DNA of 64,000 nucleotides from CBDCUW01 sp965222745 (GTDB taxonomy: Bacteria > Planctomycetota > Planctomycetia > Pirellulales > Pirellulaceae), in NCBI GenBank assembly GCA_965222745.1, contig CBDCUW010000003.1, forward strand, positions 2,728,001 through 2,792,000, in the 5' to 3' direction. Every line of letters begins with the position of its first letter. Within the stretch, counting starts at the first letter, position 1. The notes below the pieces were generated by a model. That model was not told the DNA's origin, did no database searches, and saw only the letters and a list, made by a program, of their open reading frames with translations. Of this stretch, positions 8,216 to 17,027 are shown one piece after another. Position numbers and translations under genes: made by a program.

Positions 8216-11200
8216 TCAACGACCGATGGTTCGAATCATGTCGTCCGGCTGAGGCGTTTTTTTGTCAGTTTCAGCAAGTTCGGCCTTCAGAAACTCCGTC
8301 AGCTCATCGATGCACGGGTAGTCGAACACAATGGTGGACGGCAACTCCATACCGGACGTAGCTTCCAGTCGGTGATGCAACTCGACGGCGGTCAACGAAT
8401 CGACACCTAAATCGAAGAAGTCGGTTTGGCTGTCAAAAACGTCGTCGGGAGTTAGTTCCAAAACCGCCACCAGGTGGTTGCGAACTTCGGTTTCGAGGGA
8501 TTCACTTTTCCCATCCGGCCGGTCGTCCGAAAGACGGCGCGATCCGACAACATCCGCGAGGCTCGCTACGTTCTGGTCGAACTGCTTTTCGCTGTTCACA
8601 AGCACGACTTTGCCGACATGTCGCGTTTGCTGCATGAATCGAAAGGCGGCGGTTGCCTCGGCCATCGGAAATGCCTTGACTGGCGGCGGCGGCAACAGCC
8701 CTTTCGAGAACTTCCTGACCAATTCGCCAAACATCGGTGAAAGAGTCTCTGGTTGATCGCGAATCATCTCACCGAGATTAAAAGCAGAATACGATACGTC
8801 CGCTCGCGCCGCCGCGACTCGTTCCGGTAGCCAAATGTCGGCTCGCCCCAATTCGATGAACTGGCCTTGAGGCGACAGTACCGAAAGCCCCTTCGGTACA
8901 AATTCGCCCGTGAACGAGTTCAACACGAGATCCACACCTTTGCCACCGGTGGCGGCGAGTACTTCGTCCGCGAAATCGAGCGTTCGTGAATCCATCACGT
9001 GAGCGACGCCGCATGACTTGAGAAATTCCCATTTGCTCACGCTGGCAGTGCCGAAGACTTCAGCCCCGATTGTTTTCGCGAGTTGGACGGCGGCGAAGCC
9101 GACACCTCCTGCCGCGGAGTGAATCAAAACACGAGCCCCAGCCTGCAGGTTGGCGATTTCACTCAAGGCATAGTGGGCCGTGAGGAAGGCGATCGGGATC
9201 GCCGCCGCCTCCTCGATCGACAGTGCAGGAGGTTTTCGAAACACCAACTTCTCGGTCGTTGTGATGTAATCGCCAAAGCAACCCTCGCCAATGCCAAAGA
9301 CTTCATCGCCGCAACGCGTCGAATCAACGCCAGAACCGGTGCGAGAAACGATACCTGAAAACTCCAGGCCAAGAGGAACTTTCTCCGGATACCGTCCCAA
9401 TGTATTGAGGACGTCACGAAAGTTCAGACCGGCGGCTTGCACTCGGACTTCGACTTCACCGGTTTCCAACGAGCCACGATCGGAAGGTTCAAACTTCAGG
9501 CCGTCAAGCGAGCCGCGTTCCTTTACCTCCAGTCGCACCGGCGCTGCCGACGGTCCGTCCCGTTTTCCACGCTGAAAATCCGCTTTGGTAACGGACTGGA
9601 ATGTCAGTCCATCTATCGTACCGATCATCTCGGAATCCAAGTCGAACACGCAAATGTCTGCCACGGGAAGTCCCCCGGTTTCGCGCAGTTGCGCGCAACT
9701 CCAAACCGCGGTCGCTGGCCGGTCTGGTAGCGTCACGGCCTGCACTCGGATTGGAACGTGAGTCACACCTGGATACTCTTGTGAAAACGCCGCCAGTGCA
9801 ACTTGCATGCAGCCATCCAGTAGCGATGGATGAGAGCCGTGGGGATCCGATACCGATGAAGGCAGTTCAACTCTGCCGACCGCAGTGCGTTCACCGGTCC
9901 ATAACTGCCGCACCGTTTGAAATGTCGGGCCGTAGTCGAGTCGCAGATCGCTCATGCGGGTATAGAATTTTTCTGACGCGATCTCATTCGGGCAGCGTTT
10001 ACGGAAATCGGCCAGAGACGACCGTTTGGGTAGTGACGATCGGAGGCGCAGTGTGCCCGATGCATGAAGGATCCACTCGTTTTGTTTCGACGATGGAACC
10101 AAGCGGTGAACCTCGAATCCTCCGCCGGTACCATCGGGCCGGAAGACGGTCTGAATGATTTCAGGATTTTCGCAGCAGAGAACCAAGCCCTGTTGCAACG
10201 ACAAGTTTTCCAGCGACATCGTTGTGCCCGGAGATTCAGGCGACAAAGCCAGTGCCATGTTGACATAGGCGGCCGCTGGCAGGACGACAGAATCGACAGC
10301 GCGATGATCCGCCAGGTAGTGAGGACGGTTTGCACTGATTTCGTTTTCGAAGATTCGTTCTCGTCCAGCCGTCAAAAGCTGTCGACCGAGCAGTTCGTGA
10401 GCTGCTAGCGAGGACTCCCTGCTGATCACGGACTTCGATGGAGGTTCAACCCAATGCCTGCGCCGCTGGAACGGCTCATGAACCGGAGTCGAAGTTCGCG
10501 GTGCGGCGGGCGCGTGCTGTTCGAGGATGACATGGACATTCGTGCCGCTAATGCCGAACGAGCTAACGCCGGCTCTGGGTTTCGCTGAGTTCGGCCAGGT
10601 GTCGAATTCACTCGCCACTTGGATCGGCAAGTCGGCCCAAGCCAGATGCGTGTTGGGCTCTTGCAGGTGAAGGTGTGGTGGCAGTTTGCCATGGTGCAGA
10701 GCGAGCGCAGCTTTGATCATTCCCGCAACGCCAGATGCTGCCTCCAGGTGCCCGATGTTCGTTTTGACCGACCCAATATGCAGCGGCTGGTCCGGCCGTC
10801 GACCTTTGCCGAGAATCTCCGCCAGCGCCTGCACTTCAACGGGATCGCCCAGCGGCGTACCTGTTCCATGTGCTTCCACATAATCGATATCGGTCGGCTG
10901 CAGGTGAGCATCCTTGAGCGCCCGAGAAAGCAATGCTTCCTGGGCCAGTCCGTTCGGCGCGGTCAATCCGTTGCTTGGCCCATCATGGTTCGCCGCCACG
11001 CCGCGAACAATCGCCCAAACGAAATCGCCGCTATCGACGGCGTCAGACAGGCGTTTGAGGGCAACCATCCCGCACCCTTCACCGCGCACATATCCATCGG
11101 CACTGACGTCAAACGTATGGCAACGGTTCGTCGGCGACAACGCCCGCAACTTGCACAATGCGATGGTATCTTCTGGGCGCAGCATCAAATTGACACCGCC

Positions 11201-14200
11201 CGCCACAGCGAGATCACAATGACCGAGCCGCAGCGAGTTGCAAGCTTCAACGATGGCCATCAAGGACGAGGAGCAGGAAGTGTCCAGTTGCACAACCGGA
11301 CCGTGAACTCCGAGCACATAACCGATGCGTCCCGCGGCAAGCGCTCGGTGCGCACCCAAATAACCGAACCCATCCACTCGGGACGTTTCACCGGAGGAGA
11401 TGTGTTGGTGCCGGTAATCGTCCGATCCGATCCCGACAAAGATCCCTGTGTTCGATCCCTTCAGTTCACGCGGATTCACTCCTGCATCTTCAAGCGAGCG
11501 CCATGTCGTCTCTAGCAGCAAACGATGCTGAGGGTCGATGGCCGCTGCTTCGCGCGGACTGATACCAAAGAATAACGGATCAAATTGGTCTACGTCCTCG
11601 ATGAAGCCGCCTTGGCGGACATACATTTTGCCCGGTGCATCTGGATCTCGGTCGTAGTATTCATCCATGTTCCAGCGGTCCGCGGGGATTTCGCCAATCG
11701 CATCTTTACCGTCACGAAGCAAGTCCCAGTAGGTCTCGGGCGAGTCGGCGCCGCCAGGGAAACGGCATCCGATTCCGACGATTGCAATCGGTTCATTGGC
11801 GGGCAATCCTGATTTGGCTTCGCGCGGCGCATCACGAAGTTCCGCGCGTACATCAGGGGCGGTGTCCGCTTCGTCGGGCGATGACATCGTCGTTGCCTGA
11901 ACGTCGCAGCCAGAGGCCGCGATGCTGGTGTCGCTGACTTCCACGAGATAGTCGACGATGGCGTCAGGCGTATTGTGTTTAAAAAAGAACGTAGCGTCGA
12001 TTTCCAGTTGGAAGCGGCGGGACAACTCAGTTCGCAGTTCAAGCAGGTCTAGCGAATCCAGACCGATGTCCATCAGAGCGCGAGAGGGTGAGTACGAATT
12101 GGCTGACGCTCCACTGAGAATCGGACGAATCACGGACGAGACAACGTCGGCAACCGCCTGGCGTGACGTGGGCGCCGAAGAATCCGATACCGCCTCGCGA
12201 ACATCGCGCCGATCACGGTTCTGCAAGTCATACTCAATCAATACCCCATAGCCGTCGTTTTCGTGATCGCGTGGACGATACCCGGAAAGTGGTTTTCGAA
12301 TATGCGCGCCGTGGAGCTCATGAAACCGAAGCAGCGGATCGATCAGGTTTCCTTGTGGGTCGCGGGAGCGGATGTATTCGGGCATCGAAACTCCGGAGTT
12401 TTGACGATAGTCTCGACACCGAGTTACCCCAACAACTCGCTCCGTTCCCGCTTGTACCGTAAAGACTTGCAATGCGAACTCCAGGAGCTGATCTCCCAGT
12501 CCTTGTTGTTGCAGATCCGGTGCAATGTTGGCTGCCAGAAGCTGAGCGAATCGGCCCGAAGCGATGTGCAATTCTTCCACATTGTCATCACTCGCTGCAG
12601 CCAGCATGTCGGGATCGTCGATTCGTTGCGAATAGATGACGCCGACGATCTGCCCGTTCATCTCCAGCACGAATTGGCCCTCGGAATATCGCTCGATCCG
12701 TCGCCGCAGCCTTTCTTTGGAGGTACGTAGTGCCTCAGGCCAACACTTTTCCTCAAGGATTTCCAGCGCCGGCAGATCTTCCAATCGCGCGTGACGAACG
12801 GAATAAGGCCGCCGCTGGAAACGATTCAACGTGATCCGCGTGAACGGCAACAAACGCGGATAGCGACGGAGCTCGCGGGGGTTTGCGAATAATCCGGATA
12901 CTCCGGCGGCTTTAAGAAACACCTCGGGTTCAACGAGCTGCTGTCCGGAGAATCCATGAAAAGCGTCATAGTGAAGGTTCTCGCATTCGCTAAGGAACTC
13001 GCAAACCACCTGCGGCGGCAGACAGTGTACTTCCAGGATGATCAACCCAAACTTGCTGGTGATGGATGACCATCCCTGTAGGTATTCGACCAAACTCTGA
13101 GTTGCCGAAACCCCATCGATTGGTTGTCCGTTGCGATGCGTGTAAACGCCCAACCCCTTGATCGTGGCGCTGCTGGCAGCCGAGGGCGATCGATAAGAAC
13201 GATCGTGATCGAGAAAAGAACGAACGTGCAGAATGCTTTCGGGATCCGAGATCCCAAGGTTCGCAAGTTCGGTGAGCAAGCCTTGGGGATCACCGATATC
13301 TCCTTTCACCACTTGATGCGGAAGCCCCCGCAGGTTTTGCTCAGTGGCATCCAAAGCTGCCTGGTTGCAGTCGATGCCAATCAGCGTGAGCGGGTAGCGA
13401 TCGAGTGCTTGACCACGAATCGAGCGCTGGCAGATCACGCGATAGATCCGTTTCAGCAGAGTACCATCTCCGCAGCCCATGTCGGCGATGTACTTCGGCT
13501 GCTCGTCAAGGGCTGTGTTGTTGAAAATATCAACGATGATCTCTTCGAGATCACTGAAAAATTTTCCATGCTGAAAACCGCTGGATTCGACATTCAGCCG
13601 CCGGTCGATATGGCTTTCATCTCCCTGCTGATCCCGCTGAAACACTGCGCCGGCGTTGCCGAACAGCAGATCATCCATGCGCGCGAACATGGGGCGATAC
13701 GAAGCCACCGTACCGGTTATCGGGATTCGGTCTACAAAACTCTGCCCAAGTTCCGTCAGGTGGAGTTGTTGGCCTTGGTGACTGGCCCAGCCCCTGTCGA
13801 CGAAGATCATCCCTAAAGACTCGCGGGCCTCGTCCGAGCAGCTGAGTATCGTACGTCCCTGATTCGGAACAAACCCTCCAGCACTCTTCAGCGATAAGAG
13901 CAGCGGCACCGCCAGCGCGCCATCCATCATTTCCGCGAATGTTTCATCGGAGATACCCCAGCGGTTGCGACAACGCTCCGCCAATTGTGAGAACCTGTCC
14001 ACGCCGACTTGGGCCAGCCAAGTATCACCAACTGGAAATTCAAGCAGCGTTGCAAGGTCCGCTGGCACTAAATCATAGGGGCGATGATCAACGGTCAGGT
14101 GTACTCGCTGTCTGTCGTCGACAGCGCACCATCCAAGTGACTCGAACACTCGCAAGGCCACACGTAAATGTCCGGCGTTGGCCGCCATCTGTTCGACAAG

Positions 14201-14374
14201 TCGATCAAAGGGAAGAGAACTCTCCGCCTCAAGATGTTTGAATCCTCCTCGCCCGCGAAACGAAACCGTAACGGGTACGAGTACATAGCCATTGGCGGCC
14301 CGGGTAAGTAATTCAAGCATCCTGATGCCCCACAAAGCTCGGTCAACCACGGTGAAAATCGCAGGTCGGAACAA
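8216..14374 (-). CDS. Type I PKS: MT-GNAT-ACP loading module + KS-DH-ER-ACP, no AT and no KR
   Basis: 2052 residues. Domains in order: adaptor plus methyltransferase (1-512, SAM motif IADMGCGDG 296-304); GNAT-like domain (about 520-720, QQQGLGDQLL); ACP (Ser774 in GLDSLDL); KS (862-1288: Cys1034, His1169, His1209); DH (1320-1600: His1357 in HRAVDSVVLP, where the usual Gly is Asp; Asp1520 and Gln1524); ER (1620-1928, AAGGVGFAAVQLA); ACP (Ser1993 in GVDSLTA). MT-GNAT-ACP is the loading architecture of CurA, AprA and GphF, where GNAT decarboxylates a malonyl or methylmalonyl unit. After the KS, PFQRRRHWVE (1301-1310) is a typical post-AT motif although the AT is absent. The start is TTG at 14374; ATG at 14320 (residue 19) is the alternative. 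It lies downstream of the CmlA-like gene on the same strand, 80 bases apart. Confidence 0.92.
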   Translation of the reverse strand: MFRPAIFTVVDRALWGIRMLELLTRAANGYVLVPVTVSFRGRGGFKHLEAESSLPFDRLVEQMAANAGHLRVALRVFESLGWCAVDDRQRVHLTVDHRPYDLVPADLATLLEFPVGDTWLAQVGVDRFSQLAERCRNRWGISDETFAEMMDGALAVPLLLSLKSAGGFVPNQGRTILSCSDEARESLGMIFVDRGWASHQGQQLHLTELGQSFVDRIPITGTVASYRPMFARMDDLLFGNAGAVFQRDQQGDESHIDRRLNVESSGFQHGKFFSDLEEIIVDIFNNTALDEQPKYIADMGCGDGTLLKRIYRVICQRSIRGQALDRYPLTLIGIDCNQAALDATEQNLRGLPHQVVKGDIGDPQGLLTELANLGISDPESILHVRSFLDHDRSYRSPSAASSATIKGLGVYTHRNGQPIDGVSATQSLVEYLQGWSSITSKFGLIILEVHCLPPQVVCEFLSECENLHYDAFHGFSGQQLVEPEVFLKAAGVSGLFANPRELRRYPRLLPFTRITLNRFQRRPYSVRHARLEDLPALEILEEKCWPEALRTSKERLRRRIERYSEGQFVLEMNGQIVGVIYSQRIDDPDMLAAASDDNVEELHIASGRFAQLLAANIAPDLQQQGLGDQLLEFALQVFTVQAGTERVVGVTRCRDYRQNSGVSMPEYIRSRDPQGNLIDPLLRFHELHGAHIRKPLSGYRPRDHENDGYGVLIEYDLQNRDRRDVREAVSDSSAPTSRQAVADVVSSVIRPILSGASANSYSPSRALMDIGLDSLDLLELRTELSRRFQLEIDATFFFKHNTPDAIVDYLVEVSDTSIAASGCDVQATTMSSPDEADTAPDVRAELRDAPREAKSGLPANEPIAIVGIGCRFPGGADSPETYWDLLRDGKDAIGEIPADRWNMDEYYDRDPDAPGKMYVRQGGFIEDVDQFDPLFFGISPREAAAIDPQHRLLLETTWRSLEDAGVNPRELKGSNTGIFVGIGSDDYRHQHISSGETSRVDGFGYLGAHRALAAGRIGYVLGVHGPVVQLDTSCSSSLMAIVEACNSLRLGHCDLAVAGGVNLMLRPEDTIALCKLRALSPTNRCHTFDVSADGYVRGEGCGMVALKRLSDAVDSGDFVWAIVRGVAANHDGPSNGLTAPNGLAQEALLSRALKDAHLQPTDIDYVEAHGTGTPLGDPVEVQALAEILGKGRRPDQPLHIGSVKTNIGHLEAASGVAGMIKAALALHHGKLPPHLHLQEPNTHLAWADLPIQVASEFDTWPNSAKPRAGVSSFGISGTNVHVILEQHAPAAPRTSTPVHEPFQRRRHWVEPPSKSVISRESSLAAHELLGRQLLTAGRERIFENEISANRPHYLADHRAVDSVVLPAAAYVNMALALSPESPGTTMSLENLSLQQGLVLCCENPEIIQTVFRPDGTGGGFEVHRLVPSSKQNEWILHASGTLRLRSSLPKRSSLADFRKRCPNEIASEKFYTRMSDLRLDYGPTFQTVRQLWTGERTAVGRVELPSSVSDPHGSHPSLLDGCMQVALAAFSQEYPGVTHVPIRVQAVTLPDRPATAVWSCAQLRETGGLPVADICVFDLDSEMIGTIDGLTFQSVTKADFQRGKRDGPSAAPVRLEVKERGSLDGLKFEPSDRGSLETGEVEVRVQAAGLNFRDVLNTLGRYPEKVPLGLEFSGIVSRTGSGVDSTRCGDEVFGIGEGCFGDYITTTEKLVFRKPPALSIEEAAAIPIAFLTAHYALSEIANLQAGARVLIHSAAGGVGFAAVQLAKTIGAEVFGTASVSKWEFLKSCGVAHVMDSRTLDFADEVLAATGGKGVDLVLNSFTGEFVPKGLSVLSPQGQFIELGRADIWLPERVAAARADVSYSAFNLGEMIRDQPETLSPMFGELVRKFSKGLLPPPPVKAFPMAEATAAFRFMQQTRHVGKVVLVNSEKQFDQNVASLADVVGSRRLSDDRPDGKSESLETEVRNHLVAVLELTPDDVFDSQTDFFDLGVDSLTAVELHHRLEATSGMELPSTIVFDYPCIDELTEFLKAELAETDKKTPQPDDMIRTIGR

Positions 14375-14454
14375 CGATAGCGCCGCTCCGATATACTTCT
14401 TCCGTTATTGTAACGTCTGATGTTCTACCGACGTCCGGCTTCATTGAAGGTCCT

Positions 14455-16113
14455 TCACGGAAGCAAGATTTCTTTTTCTCCAAACAGTCTTTCCGTCGTC
14501 ATGTTCCGGGATTTGCATTCCTCAATGACCCGATTGGAATCAACGATTGGTCGTGACTGATCGGTGTACTGCAGCCGAAAAATGTAGTCCAACCAAGGTT
14601 CCAGCCCCATTGCGTACACATAAACCTCTTTGAAGTTGAACCGACTTACGATTTCCATCGCTTGGTCATAGTTTGAACCCGACAGCCGCCTCGCCTGATC
14701 CATGTTGTGTTGGAGTGGGCGAAGCAATAACGGCCCGTAGATCCAGCTCAGCGGAGCGCCCACACACTCCATGCCAAGGAACAGAACGTCAACATCGCCT
14801 AAAGCGTCGTGCACGTGCTGGTAGAGGACTGGCTCGATGTTGCACGAGTCTGCCGCGAAGAGAATCGAGTGACGGCCAAGACGGACGATATAGGCGAGTT
14901 TCGTTTGGATATCCAGATCGGCGTGCTCACCGAAGAAGGGAATGCCGGTGATCGAACCATCCGGCAATGCAAGCTCGTCCATTTCCCCGATTTCGACAAC
15001 GTTATCGAATCCCAAAGCTCGCAGTGCAAGTTGAAGCGACGGATCCTGAAGAGAACCGCAACCACCGCGAGGGACGACAAGGGTGCCAATCTTATGCCGG
15101 AGCTGCAACACCGTTTCAAAGAGAATATGGTCGGTATGGTTGTGCGTGATGAGCACGTAGTCGATGTGGTCCGGCAGGTCGTCGTAGGTATAGCGGGATA
15201 TTCCACTTTCGTAGGTATAGCTGAGAACAGGATCCACCATGATCGATACACCTGGTGCCTCAAGCAGGATGCAGGCGTGACCGAAATAACGCCACCGCAT
15301 TCCGCTTCCCTCGTAGGGCTGGTAGGGCTCCGGCGGTTTCGACGTGAAAAAGCCGGCGAACTTTTCCTTGTCGTCCGCTTCGACCCCCAAAGCTTCCGCC
15401 AAAGCGTCCACGGATTGTGGAATTCTTTTGGCCTGAAAGAGGCTGTCAATTGCCGGCTCTTTGAAAGCGCAGCGAACATGAACTTCATCGGGTCCCTGTA
15501 GTCGCGGCGTGCTGAAGATGAATGGACGGTGGTCATCGTGAATCAGTGATAGCATCATGCTTTGCGAGTCGGGCCGATAGAATTGGCTACGGTAGAGTAG
15601 TGGTTCGACCAATCGAAAAGAGGCATGGTTATTGAGGTCGTACACCAGTTCCACGTATCCTCGCAGGATCTCCGGAATGCGGCCGTAAAGAGGCGTAAGC
15701 GAATAGCCAAGAGCCTCTTCTCGAAGCAGGTCATCAAGCTGCCCGAGGGCCTCGCCAAAGGCGATCAGATCCCTCTCTTCTTGCAGCGTCCTCTCCATCA
15801 ATTCATGAATCTCATCACTTCGCTGCCCGCCGTAATCAATGAAAGGTCCGCCTGCCATTGCTGGGTCTTTGCACGCGGCGGCATGAATTTGAGGATTCTG
15901 TACGTAAGATCTCATGATCTTCATCTGCCGCTCCGCCACATTCCTTGACGCTGTGGCTGGCGGTATCAGGTGCGTCCAGGCATACCACTGACGCACAAGA
16001 GGTTCAACGACGACGTTCGACCTTAGGTATTGTTTTTCGTTCCGCACGAATGTGCCCTCCCCAAGTTGATGATGTAGAGCTCCCTTCGAATTGACATCAG
16101 CGTCCTCAGGCAT
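14455..16113 (-). CDS. CmlA-like diiron monooxygenase (metallo-beta-lactamase fold)
   Basis: 552 residues in two parts: an N-terminal ~270-residue domain and a metallo-beta-lactamase-fold domain with HNHTDH (His324, His326, Asp328, His329), Glu396 in FFGEH and Asp422 in FAADS. The length, the N-terminal domain and the Glu in place of the usual hydrolase His match CmlA of chloramphenicol biosynthesis. CmlA is a diiron enzyme that beta-hydroxylates an amino acid held on a carrier protein. By the CmlA spacing, three ligand positions agree with Glu377/Asp403-type residues. The last His ligand near the C-terminus (MGLEPW region) is not obvious here; the ligand numbering is from memory. A beta-hydroxy amino acid in the product is the natural inference. 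The gene precedes the PKS on the same strand and is divergent from the JmjC-like gene at 16205. Confidence 0.75.
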   Translation of the reverse strand: MPEDADVNSKGALHHQLGEGTFVRNEKQYLRSNVVVEPLVRQWYAWTHLIPPATASRNVAERQMKIMRSYVQNPQIHAAACKDPAMAGGPFIDYGGQRSDEIHELMERTLQEERDLIAFGEALGQLDDLLREEALGYSLTPLYGRIPEILRGYVELVYDLNNHASFRLVEPLLYRSQFYRPDSQSMMLSLIHDDHRPFIFSTPRLQGPDEVHVRCAFKEPAIDSLFQAKRIPQSVDALAEALGVEADDKEKFAGFFTSKPPEPYQPYEGSGMRWRYFGHACILLEAPGVSIMVDPVLSYTYESGISRYTYDDLPDHIDYVLITHNHTDHILFETVLQLRHKIGTLVVPRGGCGSLQDPSLQLALRALGFDNVVEIGEMDELALPDGSITGIPFFGEHADLDIQTKLAYIVRLGRHSILFAADSCNIEPVLYQHVHDALGDVDVLFLGMECVGAPLSWIYGPLLLRPLQHNMDQARRLSGSNYDQAMEIVSRFNFKEVYVYAMGLEPWLDYIFRLQYTDQSRPIVDSNRVIEECKSRNMTTERLFGEKEILLP

Positions 16114-16204
16114 CTAACATACTTTGGGCTAGCTCAATATTGCTTTGGCGTTTCAGCTACCTTGTGGAAGACGAGAATGAGTAAGCACCGCTAAGTGATG
16201 AGTG

Positions 16205-17008
16205 ATGAAGATGATCGATCGCGTGGAAAAACTCTCCGTAGGCGACTTCCGAAAGCTCTACCTTGCAAATTCAAAACCGGTGATCATTCGCGACATCATC
16301 GAAGACTGGCCCGCGCGAAAGCTGTGGTGTCCCGACTATTTCGCTTCAAAATTTTACCACGTGCCACTGCGCGTTGAGCGTCTCGATGAAGACCGTGGGA
16401 GCGACGCGGAGTATTTTCTTGAGAATGTTCGCAGTGATTCGACAACGATCGGCGAGTTCTTGGAAGCCGCACAGTCGACCGAAAATGATGGACGGCTCTA
16501 TGCCGCCATGCTTGCGCTGGCAGATGTCCAACCCGAACTGCAAAACGATGTTGGCGTTCTGCCCTATTACTCGGACAAGCTTCGACGTCTGGCTGGCCAA
16601 AAAGCGAATTTTTGGATGGGGCCGGCGGGCTGCGTGGCGGCTCTCCATATCGATCCGCTGCACAATTTCGCCGTCCAAGTCTACGGTCGCAAGAAATGGA
16701 TGATTTTTCCGAGCGCTCAGCTGAATGCACTCTACATTCCCTCCCAGCTCAAATCCCCTCACTTCAGTCCGGTCAACGTGGAAGCGCCGGACTTGGACCG
16801 ATTTCCAAACTATCGCGAGGCGACGCCGATGGAGTTCACTCTCGACGCTGGCGAAGTGCTGTTTTTGCCTCGTGGGTGGGGCCATCACGTCCGGTCAATG
16901 ACGTTCTCGATCAGTCTCAATTTTTGGTGGGTGACGCTTGGTTGGCAGGACATCACCAGGATCGCCAAGAATCGCCTGATGCGTTTGCGCCGCGGCTTGA
17001 AGAAGTAG
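16205..17008 (+). CDS. Cupin/JmjC-like Fe(II)/2-oxoglutarate-type oxygenase (1)
   Basis: 267 residues from ATG 16205; a GTG at 16202 and ATG at 16211 are also in frame. The N-terminus (LSVGDFRKLYLANSKPVIIRDII..WP) is typical of cupin_8 proteins related to FIH-1 (HIF asparaginyl hydroxylase). The metal site reads as His148 and Asp150 in LHIDPLHN, with a distal His at 227 or 228 in GWGHHV. The GRKKW segment follows the HxD motif as usual in this family. Its probable reaction is hydroxylation of a carrier-bound or peptide substrate using Fe(II) and 2-oxoglutarate. It stands alone on the plus strand, convergent with the Rieske genes (20 bases between stops). A paralogue is at 19491-20411. Confidence 0.8.
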   Translation: MKMIDRVEKLSVGDFRKLYLANSKPVIIRDIIEDWPARKLWCPDYFASKFYHVPLRVERLDEDRGSDAEYFLENVRSDSTTIGEFLEAAQSTENDGRLYAAMLALADVQPELQNDVGVLPYYSDKLRRLAGQKANFWMGPAGCVAALHIDPLHNFAVQVYGRKKWMIFPSAQLNALYIPSQLKSPHFSPVNVEAPDLDRFPNYREATPMEFTLDAGEVLFLPRGWGHHVRSMTFSISLNFWWVTLGWQDITRIAKNRLMRLRRGLKK

Positions 17009-17027
17009 ATCGATTTCGTGGTGGAGA

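Noticed and set aside
10619..11515. Plus-strand open frame (298 residues) opposite the PKS KS
   Set aside because: Shadow of the KS coding strand; no domain, no SD, no operon partner.
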